A stretch of DNA of 64,000 bases from Clostridia bacterium (GTDB lineage: Bacteria > Bacillota > Clostridia > Christensenellales > Borkfalkiaceae), in assembly GCA_900771345.1 (NCBI GenBank), contig CAAGNQ010000045.1:1-64000 (forward strand), in the 5' to 3' direction. The number at the start of each line of letters is the position of its first letter. Position 1 is the stretch's first letter. Of the stretch, positions 26,669-34,545 are shown piece by piece. The position numbers and the translations under genes are program-made. Under the pieces are notes generated by a model. That model saw nothing but the letters and a program-made list of their open reading frames with translations, searched no databases and was not told the origin of the DNA.

Positions 26669-27603
26669 TAACAGCCTCCCTCAACTTTAGAAGCATTCTT
26701 CGGAGTTTCCTCGTTTGACGCACGCACCCAAGCGTCGGTATAAAGACCTCTGATAACAGAATTCCCCTCATCTGCACGCTTAGATTTAATACCAAACAAG
26801 TATTGTGTTGCTCCCCCCATATGTATGGCTTGTTTACCTGCCTCTTTTAGTTTTGCTGCAAGAGGAAATCCATATGCGCCACACCCAATAATAGCAACGT
26901 CAAAATCTTTTTTCATTGCTTCATCATACATATAGTCCAGCGCTTGAAACCAGTTTTCAAATCTGTCATCTTTCTCGCCTGCAATTGTCTGAACAGCTTT
27001 AAGCGTTTTTAACTCAAATTCAGGCAAAATCTGTTCATTTAGAAAGAGTTCCTCTCTTTTTTGATATTGAGAAAGAATGGTTGATTCAAATGGATGAATT
27101 ACTAAAACTTTCTTTCCTTTAAGCCCACGAGTCCAAGGTTCCTCTGCATACCACGGCTCAATCCCTCTTGCTCTAACCAGATTTGCTTGTGGTGCAAAAT
27201 GTTTTATTATATATTCTTCCATATTCCAATAAAAAACGCCAAACAAATCTACTAAACGGCTTTTTTCAAGCATTAAATCGGCAAACCTCACTACGTAGTC
27301 TTGTTCCTTAGGGAAAAAACCAGCGTTGTTGGTAATGCTATACATACGCCCTTCACTAAAATCTTTTAATAAGTTTAGTTTTTGAGCAAGACGCCATTCT
27401 ATAATTGATGTTTCCACGGCACCATATCTAGCAACCATAAATGGCGAATCAGTTTGCAAATGATTATAAATGAAATCGTTAGCCTCTTGTATATTTAACT
27501 TGTATTTTCCTGCATATTTTTTTGGCCTATTGTCAGCCGTATAAATTCTAGATTTTATTCTTGACGAAATTTGCGCCTGAACAAACGAAAACACATTAGC
27601 CAT
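26662..27603 (-). CDS. Possible GT-D-like glycosyltransferase in polysaccharide operon
   Basis: A 313-residue soluble protein I do not recognise with certainty. The segment SPFMVARYGAVETSIIEWRL (about 54–73) is reminiscent of the RxGDGE-type motif of GT-D glycosyltransferases. The C-terminal IIGCGAYGFPLAAKLKEAGKQAIHMGG resembles the end of the same fold, but the acidic pattern is altered (GAVE instead of GDGE). Position between wzx and a GT4 gene supports a role in building or modifying the repeat unit. A Tyr/Trp-rich middle (IEPWYAEEPW) is conserved-looking. GGGAG precedes the ATG. Unlike the adjacent wzx it has no GATC. Confidence 0.6.
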   Translation of the reverse strand: MANVFSFVQAQISSRIKSRIYTADNRPKKYAGKYKLNIQEANDFIYNHLQTDSPFMVARYGAVETSIIEWRLAQKLNLLKDFSEGRMYSITNNAGFFPKEQDYVVRFADLMLEKSRLVDLFGVFYWNMEEYIIKHFAPQANLVRARGIEPWYAEEPWTRGLKGKKVLVIHPFESTILSQYQKREELFLNEQILPEFELKTLKAVQTIAGEKDDRFENWFQALDYMYDEAMKKDFDVAIIGCGAYGFPLAAKLKEAGKQAIHMGGATQYLFGIKSKRADEGNSVIRGLYTDAWVRASNEETPKNASKVEGGCYW

Positions 27604-27654
27604 CTCTATTCTTCTCCCAGAAGCATTATTTTATAAAACTGAAAAAACATTGTT

Positions 27655-28797
27655 TTATTCCTTTTCTCCTGCAATTAAACTCTTCTCAAACTCTATTAAC
27701 TTTCCAAACTCGTTTTCCCAATTTATTTCATCCGAAAGTTTTTTTGCGTTTTGCGCGCATTCATTATAAAACCCCCTATCCTCATAAAGTTTAATAACAG
27801 CCTCTGCAAACGCTTTTGGTGTGTTTTCTGAAATGACTACGCCAAATTTAAACTTATCGTTAAGATATCTGTGCTCGGGAATGTTTGACATTATTACAGG
27901 TAGCCCTGCAGATGCATACTCAAACAACTTATTTGATACCGAAAGTTCAAAGTTAAGGCAAATTGACTCAGTTATCGCAACGCCAACTCTTGACTTAGAG
28001 GCAGACGAAATAAGTTCCTGTACAAGTACTCTAGGATAAAATATAAAATTATCCCCACCTAGTTCTTGCGCTCGCTTTTTTAGTCTCTCCTCCAGTTTGC
28101 CAAAACCACGCACTGCCAGTTTTACGTCCGGATAATCTTTGAGCAATGGTATGGCTTCAACCATAATATCATATCCTCTCCCTTCGTAAAACTGACCGTG
28201 ATTCAAAACCTCAAAACTATCGTTTTTTTCTTCGCAAGCATATTGTTCAGATTTAAGAGAACAATTTGTAACTACCATAGGCTTTTCAATCCGATATTTA
28301 TTCTTGAAATACTCTGCTGCCGCATTGCTTACACAGACCATTCGGTCAACCTTTTTAACATAACGTTTTTCACACCACGCAAGATATTTTTTATAAAGGC
28401 CACCAACGTAAATATTTTCCACGCAGATTTCGTGCGAATCATAAACAATAGCACATTTAAGTTTTTTTGCCGCTTTAATGCTTGGTATAAGCGCATTCAA
28501 ATCGTTTGCGTGTATAACGTCCGGGCGATAATTTATAATCGCCTCTGCAATTCTATCGTTTCTCGTTTTTTCTCTTCTTAATTTCTTTATAAACGAGCGT
28601 TGCTTTCCTGCATACCTAGGGTCGTCCTCTATTATCTTAACGGGGCAGGGAATTAGTGCAACCTTTTCTTGGTCGTATCTTTCGCATTTATAACCAACGC
28701 AAGTTAATTCTATCCCGTTTTCTATGTATGTATTGATTTGTTTACGCACGCGAGGGTCATACCAAATCGAATCTAAAACTACATCACAAACACGCAT
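27655..28797 (-). CDS. GT4-type glycosyltransferase
   Basis: A 380-residue GT-B-fold enzyme. The N-terminal acceptor domain begins MRVCDVVLDSIWYDPRVRKQ, a form common in polysaccharide glycosyltransferases. The donor domain has EVLNHGQFYEGRGYDIMVEA, LAVRGFGKLEE and the EX7E-like stretch around SKLFEYASAGLPVIMSN. It would add one sugar to the lipid-linked repeat unit on the cytosolic side. The donor sugar cannot be read; UDP-FucNAc and UDP-ManNAcA are the operon's own candidates. AGGAG is five bases before the ATG. Confidence 0.9.
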   Translation of the reverse strand: MRVCDVVLDSIWYDPRVRKQINTYIENGIELTCVGYKCERYDQEKVALIPCPVKIIEDDPRYAGKQRSFIKKLRREKTRNDRIAEAIINYRPDVIHANDLNALIPSIKAAKKLKCAIVYDSHEICVENIYVGGLYKKYLAWCEKRYVKKVDRMVCVSNAAAEYFKNKYRIEKPMVVTNCSLKSEQYACEEKNDSFEVLNHGQFYEGRGYDIMVEAIPLLKDYPDVKLAVRGFGKLEERLKKRAQELGGDNFIFYPRVLVQELISSASKSRVGVAITESICLNFELSVSNKLFEYASAGLPVIMSNIPEHRYLNDKFKFGVVISENTPKAFAEAVIKLYEDRGFYNECAQNAKKLSDEINWENEFGKLIEFEKSLIAGEKE

Positions 28798-28826
28798 ATT
28801 TTCTCCTGATTTTCTTTTTTATAAGT

Positions 28827-30071
28827 CTATTTTGTTATTGTAATCTTCTTAACCTGAAAATGTCTCACGGCGAGACCCATAAGGAAGAAGAAGTTTGTGC
28901 TCAATAGGTACGAGCCCGACAACAGCAAATGAACAAGCCCCGTGCATACGAATAGCATATAAATATGGGCGTCGCTTTTATCGCTTTTTCTAATCAAGTT
29001 AATAACGCATATGGCAACGAGCAATAAAATCGCTCCACCTGCTAATACCCCCCATTCGTATATCATCTCTAGCCAAAAACTGTGAGCATAAGTTCCCTTT
29101 TCGTATATCATACTGTATTCTTTATCGACTAGGCCTATAGTTGCCTGTCTATCAGCAAACATACCCCGTATAATAAATGGGTCATTTCTTATATCTTCAA
29201 GAAGAACTTTTCTTATCACTTCACGCCCGTTACCATCCGACAAATCCCCCTCCAAAATCATTGCAATAAATCTTGAACTATACCCTGACGAATCAATTCT
29301 TTCACTTAATTCAATTAATTTTAATTGCACGAACTGAGAATTAAGAAGTATTGCCACTATCAACACGATAATCCCAAGTTTTATCAAAAATTTACTTAGC
29401 CCGTGCTTTTTATAAATCATAAGACAAACGAAAATCGCAAGGCAAAGAAGAGGTCCTCTCGTTCCTTGCAACACTAAGAAAATCGTTCCTACTACTGAAA
29501 ATATAATCGGAAAAGGTTTGCTTTTTTGTTCGGTAAAGAGTCTTGAAATAATTATTAGAACTGAAGGCAGAACTTTATAAGCAAAGTCCATATTGTCCTC
29601 AAGCGTTATATCCTTTGAGCCGATTGAATATATGGAATAGATAATAGAGATAATAAGGGTCACAACAGCGCAGGTATAAAGTTGCTTATAAGATACGCGC
29701 TTTAAGTCTATTAACGAGCCCATAATAAAAAACGAAAAAGTGCCTACTATCAGCGTAAACAAAACCGAAGGAGTAAAATAGTCATACTCTGTGAACGCAA
29801 AACATAAAAGGGCAATTAGTATGAGCGCTATAAAAATAACTAGTGTTTTTAATTTTATGGTTGGTTTTCGTGAAGTTAGAAGAATATATCCTATAACAAT
29901 CGTCCAAACTATTGCGTCAAACACACCGATTGAAAAATCAAATCCAATCAAGCCCGTAACGCCAACTAAAATTCGCCAAACGTAGTTATGAATTGCAGGG
30001 TAAAATAGGCCCATAAGTAGAACTAACGTATCTTTAGTTATTCTGTTTTGCTTATTCGGCTCTATTTTCAC
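28827..30071 (-). CDS. wzy: Polysaccharide polymerase (Wzy-like, O-antigen ligase/polymerase superfamily)
   Basis: A very hydrophobic protein of about 414 residues with 10–12 predicted membrane segments and a large extracytoplasmic loop (LIELSERIDSSGYSSRF … TYAHSFWLEMIYEWG). The GxG-poor, HSFWLE-type loop motif is typical of Wzy/O-antigen ligase-like proteins (RxxxH style with the His in AHSFW). Sequence conservation in Wzy is low, so the call leans on topology and position with wzx and an initiating transferase. Start: GTG at 30071 has AGGAG at eight bases; the GTG at 30080 would abut the SD. Confidence 0.82.
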   Translation of the reverse strand: MKIEPNKQNRITKDTLVLLMGLFYPAIHNYVWRILVGVTGLIGFDFSIGVFDAIVWTIVIGYILLTSRKPTIKLKTLVIFIALILIALLCFAFTEYDYFTPSVLFTLIVGTFSFFIMGSLIDLKRVSYKQLYTCAVVTLIISIIYSIYSIGSKDITLEDNMDFAYKVLPSVLIIISRLFTEQKSKPFPIIFSVVGTIFLVLQGTRGPLLCLAIFVCLMIYKKHGLSKFLIKLGIIVLIVAILLNSQFVQLKLIELSERIDSSGYSSRFIAMILEGDLSDGNGREVIRKVLLEDIRNDPFIIRGMFADRQATIGLVDKEYSMIYEKGTYAHSFWLEMIYEWGVLAGGAILLLVAICVINLIRKSDKSDAHIYMLFVCTGLVHLLLSGSYLLSTNFFFLMGLAVRHFQVKKITITK

Positions 30072-30087
30072 TATTTGCACTCCTAGA

Positions 30088-31248
30088 TTATTTTAGTGTT
30101 TGGCAAAATTCAATGATTTTTTTGGCTTGCACAACGTTGTTCTTTTCTTCAAGAACAAAATCTCTGGCTTTTTTCCCTTTTCTTTCAAGTTCTTCGGACG
30201 AAAGGTCTAATATCTCTCGCATTTTTTCACCCAAACTTTCTTTGGTGTTTTCTTCAAAAAAGAAAATATAATCTTGATATTCTTCGGGAATGCCCTCTAA
30301 CCGTGATGAAAGAACGGGAGTGCCCGAAACCATATATTCAAGCGTTTTTGACGGGAATGAGTACTTGGTATATTCCCCGTCAGTAGGGCGAGGGTTAACC
30401 AAAAGCGTGGCGCTTAGTTCTGCCTCAACAATCTCTGCATTAGGGCGATTGCCGTAATAAATTATATTGTTATTCTGCTTAGAGAGAACTTTAAGTTCTT
30501 CTTCATAATCCCCCTTGCCGTAGATATGCAAGGTTTCGCCCGGTAAGGCAATTTCCAAAAATGCTCGACAAAGCATTTCTATCCCATATATTTTTTCTGT
30601 TGAGCCAGCGTAAATAATTCTTTTTTCACTCTCAGAAATAGGCAAATGCTCTTTTTCTTTCATGCCTTCGTTAGCGTGACCTTCGAGAACAACGTAAGGC
30701 TTGTTTTTGCTATTAATCTCGTCGTTCATCTGCTTTGTAAGAAAAACGTAGCCATCAGATGCACTAATGAGTCTATTATTCATCTTCATTAAAAATCCGT
30801 TTTTGGATATGGGCTGAAATTTGGGAAGGTCGGTAACTATTCCAAGTTTTTTAAACCCCCTAAGTTTTGATGCCAAAACCCCTCCGATAGAAGCAGACAC
30901 AGCCAAAACGTCGTATATTATCACCGTATCTTTAGGTGCAAAAATCGTTCTAAAAAATCCTCCGAGAATATTAAGAAGATTTTTAAGAATAGGCAGATTA
31001 ATCTGCGATAAATAACGAATTTTTAAGCCTTCTTTTTTCTTGGTATAACCCTTAAAGAAAACCTTTTTATAAAAACTTCGGTTAATAGGCACAACGGACA
31101 AAACTTTTGTTTCAATCCCGTTTTTTACAATGCCCTCAAAAAGCAAGGTGTTATATTTATTCGCTGCATAAGGGAGAACGGGTTTTCCATTAAATCTTTT
31201 TTCTAAACATTCGTCATCAAAGACTGACGCAACGTATATAACTCGCAT
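30088..31248 (-). CDS. GT4-type glycosyltransferase
   Basis: A 386-residue GT-B enzyme. The donor domain shows RIIYAGSTEKIYGIEMLCRAF, LHIYGKGDYEEEL, IIYYGNRPNAEI and the Glu-containing YSFPSKTLEYMVSGTPVLSS. The N-terminal domain has a hydrophobic stretch (TIFAPKDTVIIYDVLAVSASIGGVLASKL) suited to interaction with a lipid-linked acceptor. Acceptor and donor are unknown. It lies between the Wzy-like gene and another glycosyltransferase, with three-base spacing to the latter. Confidence 0.88.
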   Translation of the reverse strand: MRVIYVASVFDDECLEKRFNGKPVLPYAANKYNTLLFEGIVKNGIETKVLSVVPINRSFYKKVFFKGYTKKKEGLKIRYLSQINLPILKNLLNILGGFFRTIFAPKDTVIIYDVLAVSASIGGVLASKLRGFKKLGIVTDLPKFQPISKNGFLMKMNNRLISASDGYVFLTKQMNDEINSKNKPYVVLEGHANEGMKEKEHLPISESEKRIIYAGSTEKIYGIEMLCRAFLEIALPGETLHIYGKGDYEEELKVLSKQNNNIIYYGNRPNAEIVEAELSATLLVNPRPTDGEYTKYSFPSKTLEYMVSGTPVLSSRLEGIPEEYQDYIFFFEENTKESLGEKMREILDLSSEELERKGKKARDFVLEEKNNVVQAKKIIEFCQTLK

Positions 31249-31251
31249 TCT

Positions 31252-32358
31252 TTATCCCCTCAATTTTGAATCGGTAAACCTTCTGATAATTTCCGTGCCT
31301 TGATTATATTCTAATAAAACTCTTTCAAGTTCTGTATCACAATTTCTATAAAATTTTTGCCAATCAAGATTAGTATAATATTCAAATATTGTATCTAAAA
31401 AGTTCTCGTCATACGGGTCGGATTCAAGACCAATTTGGGCTTTACTTGCACTCTCTGCCATAAACGAGCCTTTCATAGAAATTATGGGCAGATAAAAAAC
31501 AGTTGCATCATAATATTTGTTTGCCATCGCAAGCATCATATTATGGCTATCGTATAGATTATGAATAATATCCGTCTGCCTAATGAACTCATATCTTTGT
31601 TCAGGCGTATATTCGCCGTGAAAATAAACGTTTTCTGCCTCAATATCCTTAGCATATTGTTTCAAATTTAATGCGACTTGTTGCTCTCTTCCGTAGTAAT
31701 GAAGTTCAAACCTCTCGTCAGAGGCAATTTTTCGTATAATCTCTTTATTTATTTGCTCATCTCGAATAAATCCCCAAAAAGCAATTCGTATTTTATCCGA
31801 CGCCCTCCCGTTTTTTAACTTTTCTTCTCTGTGCGAAAGGGAATCAATCAGCAGATTGTGCGAAGTATAAATTCTATCCTCGCAGTCCTTTGGCAAAAAT
31901 ATTCTAAACGCATCACTGCTTACGAAAGTCGCAGAGGCGTTTCTCGTAATTTTGGAAATAATCTTTCTAAACGGAGAAAACCTTTCGTAAGTGGAATCGC
32001 GATAGTCAAATATATATTTATCTCTATAGCGTTTTTTAAGCAGGTCTGCAACTAAAACACCTGTTAGCGAATGCAAAACGAAAATAAAATCAAACTTCTC
32101 TTCTTGAATAAGTTTTTTTGCAAACCTTCTGTATTTTACGAAACTCCATATTTTTGACAGTTTTGCAACGTCGTCTTCCTGATAACGCTTAAACTCGTGA
32201 AAAACGCACCCTTGATACTTGCTTAAATCTTCGTTTTGCAAATCACGATTCCAGTACAAAATATGCACCTCGTGTTCGGCTTTATCGATATTATCAAGGT
32301 AAAAATTCATATATGGCATATACTTAACTTTTGTAAATCCCATTATTAGAATTTTCAT
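31252..32358 (-). CDS. Glycosyltransferase, GT-B-like, divergent
   Basis: A 368-residue protein with the layout of a GT-B glycosyltransferase. The N-terminal domain carries MKILIMGFTKVKYMPYMNFYL and FVLHSLTGVLVADLL. A C-terminal domain has IRIAFWGFIRDEQINKEIIRKI, ELHYYGRE, VYFHGEYTPEQRYEFI and MLAMANKYYDATVFYLPII. The usual GT4 EX7E motif is weak. It is found between two GT4 genes with 1–4 base spacings, so a role in repeat-unit assembly is very likely. GGAGAA precedes the ATG. I cannot name the linkage. Confidence 0.75.
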   Translation of the reverse strand: MKILIMGFTKVKYMPYMNFYLDNIDKAEHEVHILYWNRDLQNEDLSKYQGCVFHEFKRYQEDDVAKLSKIWSFVKYRRFAKKLIQEEKFDFIFVLHSLTGVLVADLLKKRYRDKYIFDYRDSTYERFSPFRKIISKITRNASATFVSSDAFRIFLPKDCEDRIYTSHNLLIDSLSHREEKLKNGRASDKIRIAFWGFIRDEQINKEIIRKIASDERFELHYYGREQQVALNLKQYAKDIEAENVYFHGEYTPEQRYEFIRQTDIIHNLYDSHNMMLAMANKYYDATVFYLPIISMKGSFMAESASKAQIGLESDPYDENFLDTIFEYYTNLDWQKFYRNCDTELERVLLEYNQGTEIIRRFTDSKLRG

Positions 32359-32359
32359 C

Positions 32360-33571
32360 TTATTTTCTCCTTACTTGCTCAAAAATGTTGATTAATTTTG
32401 CAATGCTTACTTCACTTGAATAATGCTTTTTGCCGTAATTATATGCGTTTTCTGCCATAATTTTTAATAGGTCTGGAGAGTTTTTTAGTTCTATAATCGC
32501 ATTTGCCAAACCGTCGTAATCAGATACGTCAACGGCAACGCCCATATTATTTTCCGAAAACATCTTTGCATAATTTGACTCGATTTCAACCGAATTGACG
32601 ATAACCCTTTTGCAAGCCATCAAAATTGGTGCTTTGCTTGGAACACCATTGCCAATAACTCCTTTTTTTAAGGGAATAATGCAAAGGTCACAAGCACTAT
32701 AAACGTCAGGAACTATTTCAACAGGCTGTAAAGGATAAAAGGTTAGGTTGGTTAACTGCATTTTTTCGGCTTCAGCAACAAATTGTTCTTTTAAATTACC
32801 ATCGCCAATAATTTGAATCTCTATATCGTCGTGATTTTTTAAGCGTTTTGCAAGTTCAATAACCGTTCTGTAATTAAAAACGTATCCTATCGTTCCTGCA
32901 AATTGCACGCAGAACTTATCTTTTTTTAGATTATATTTTTGCAAAAACCTGTTTTCCTCAACGGGAATTTCTCTAGTGGTGGTAATATCATACCAGGCAG
33001 GAACAACGTGAACGGCGTCTGCCTTTGCTCCTTGCTCTACTACCTTTTCTTTCATATCTTCAGACAATACCGTTATAGCCGTTGCCATACGATAACAGGG
33101 CTTTTGCATTATGCGCATAATATTATAAAGGAATTTTGAGCCTATGACTCCAATATCGTATGCGTGGCCGGGAAAAACGTCGTAAATTGAATACACGATA
33201 GGAACTTTTCTCTTAAAAATCCTAAGCAATATCATCGGATACAAAATGGTCGGGTTAGATTGCAAATATATAACGTCTGCATCCTTAATCTTTTTCCATT
33301 TTCTCCTTGCTTGAAATGCATAGCGAAAATCGTTTAGATAGCGCCTTATAAAGTTTGTTTTGTCAACCACCTTGCGAACGATAGTGTCACACGTGAAATT
33401 TGGCAATGAATCTAAAGAGTTCGGGATATCTGGGTTTATGCCCTTTCGATGACTCTGTATTAAATGAACGCTATGCCCTGCTTTGCAGAATGAATAAATC
33501 ATTTTTTCAGCCATTTGATTGTTTGGGTTTGGAGTGTCAAACCCCTCTGCCGTTATGTATAATATTTTCAT
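32360..33571 (-). CDS. GT4-type glycosyltransferase (WbuB/WcaI-like)
   Basis: 403 residues from the ATG at 33571, five bases after AGAGG; a GTG six bases earlier overlaps the SD and is rejected. It opens ILYITAEGFDTPNPNNQMAEKMIYSFCKAGHSVHLIQS, the pattern seen in WcaI and in WbuB, the latter an L-FucNAc transferase. The donor domain shows VQFAGTIGYVFNYRTVIELAKRL, IQIIGDGNLKEQF and IPLKKGVIGNGVPSKAPILMAC. It comes straight after the initiating transferase gene, so it is the best candidate for adding the second sugar, plausibly L-FucNAc. That last point is inference. Confidence 0.88.
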   Translation of the reverse strand: MKILYITAEGFDTPNPNNQMAEKMIYSFCKAGHSVHLIQSHRKGINPDIPNSLDSLPNFTCDTIVRKVVDKTNFIRRYLNDFRYAFQARRKWKKIKDADVIYLQSNPTILYPMILLRIFKRKVPIVYSIYDVFPGHAYDIGVIGSKFLYNIMRIMQKPCYRMATAITVLSEDMKEKVVEQGAKADAVHVVPAWYDITTTREIPVEENRFLQKYNLKKDKFCVQFAGTIGYVFNYRTVIELAKRLKNHDDIEIQIIGDGNLKEQFVAEAEKMQLTNLTFYPLQPVEIVPDVYSACDLCIIPLKKGVIGNGVPSKAPILMACKRVIVNSVEIESNYAKMFSENNMGVAVDVSDYDGLANAIIELKNSPDLLKIMAENAYNYGKKHYSSEVSIAKLINIFEQVRRK

Positions 33572-33610
33572 TTCCACCTCTTACAGCAGTAATAATCTAT
33601 GCACCTTAAC

Positions 33611-34303
33611 TCAAGAAACTTTTTCTTTTAATGCTTGGCTCTCTGCCTGGTTTTCTAGCCCTGCGCTCTCGTTGTTATTCATTTTGCCAGTACCACCTTC
33701 GACCACGCCGTCTGACTTAAGCACTTTCGCAAAGGTCTTAAAAAAGCACTTAACGTCCATAGCAAAACCTTTGAACTTTCCCGAGTTTAGCGCTTTAACG
33801 TATTCGCCGTCAAGTCTTGCTTTTTCTTCAATTTCAAGTTCGTCACGCCCGTTTACCTGCGCCCAACCAGTTATTCCTGGCTTTAGGTCGTTTGCTAGAT
33901 ATTTTTCACGCTCTTTAACCAAGTCGTCTTGCGACCACAAAGCCGGCCTAGGACCAACTATCGATAGTTTTCCCACGAACACTTGATAAATTTGAGGCAG
34001 TTCATCAATACTAGTCTTTCGGATAAAACGCCCCACACGAGTTATGTATTGTTCGGGGTTCTTAAGAAGATGGGTTGGAATATCGTCAGGAGTGGACCTT
34101 TTCATACTTCTAAATTTCCAAATTGTAAAATACGTAATCTCTCCGTTTTTCTTCTTTCCCACTCGTTTTTGCTTAAACAAAACAGGACCTGGGTCATCAA
34201 TTTTTATAGCAACTGCAACAATCAGCATTGGAAGCGCCAGCAAAACAATTGCAAGGCTTGAAAAAACTAGGTCTATTAATCTTTTAATAACGTGCTTATA
34301 CAT
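33611..34303 (-). CDS. Initiating undecaprenyl-phosphate sugar transferase (WcaJ/PglC-type core)
   Basis: A 230-residue monotopic phosphoglycosyl transferase that starts the repeat unit by moving a sugar-1-phosphate to undecaprenyl phosphate. It has one N-terminal hydrophobic hairpin (LIDLVFSSLAIVLLALPMLIVAVAI), then VLFKQKRVGK, FTIWKFRSM, SIDELPQIYQV, LSIVGPRPAL and PGITGWAQVNGRDELE. The catalytic Asp–Glu pair is in DELPQ. A polar tail after residue 205 is extra. The ATG at 34303 has AGGAG at nine bases; the TTG at 34309 is too close to it. First gene of the operon. Confidence 0.95.
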   Translation of the reverse strand: MYKHVIKRLIDLVFSSLAIVLLALPMLIVAVAIKIDDPGPVLFKQKRVGKKKNGEITYFTIWKFRSMKRSTPDDIPTHLLKNPEQYITRVGRFIRKTSIDELPQIYQVFVGKLSIVGPRPALWSQDDLVKEREKYLANDLKPGITGWAQVNGRDELEIEEKARLDGEYVKALNSGKFKGFAMDVKCFFKTFAKVLKSDGVVEGGTGKMNNNESAGLENQAESQALKEKVS

Positions 34304-34377
34304 TTGCAATTTCTCCTGTTTGTAATATTTTCACATTTTAAGGGATTTTCTCCCTACGACTTTTTCCTTTTATCATC

Positions 34378-34415
34378 AGTGGGGCATTATTTCCTTTTAG
34401 GCACACCACCCCACT
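34378..34415 (-). promoter_or_regulatory. Hairpin-rich leader of the polysaccharide operon
   Basis: In the roughly 130-nt untranslated leader, AGTGGGG (34409–34415 complement) pairs with CCCCACT (34378–34384 complement) over a 24-nt loop. A second small hairpin (AGGGA … TCCCT) follows nearer the start codon. Neither has a U-run, so they are not simple terminators. Long polysaccharide operons are often controlled by processive antitermination acting on leader hairpins (ops/RfaH, EAR, LoaP). This is a candidate, not a match to a known consensus. Confidence 0.45.
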
Positions 34416-34438
34416 ATATATATTAAATTACTTAATAT

Positions 34439-34467
34439 ATAATATCATATAACAATTCTTTAGTCAA
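34439..34467 (-). promoter_or_regulatory. Promoter of the polysaccharide operon
   Basis: Minus strand TTGACT (34462–34467), 17-base spacer, TATTAT (34439–34444). No second convincing promoter was seen within the 16-kb operon, though internal ones cannot be excluded. Confidence 0.65.
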
Positions 34468-34484
34468 TACATAATTTGCAATTT

Positions 34485-34523
34485 CCATAATAAAACAATA
34501 AACAGCCTAATAGTAGGCTGTTT
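34485..34523 (-). terminator. Terminator of the NSS-family symporter gene
   Basis: AAACAGCCT (34515–34523 complement) pairs with AGGCTGTTT (34500–34508 complement), followed by a U-rich stretch ATTGTTTT. It separates the symporter transcript from the polysaccharide promoter. Confidence 0.75.
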
Positions 34524-34545
34524 ATCAATTTTAATATGTTTTTTA

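Noticed and set aside
30072..30080. GTG at 30080 as start of the Wzy-like gene
   Set aside because: It directly abuts the AGGA of the ribosome-binding site; the GTG at 30071 has proper spacing.
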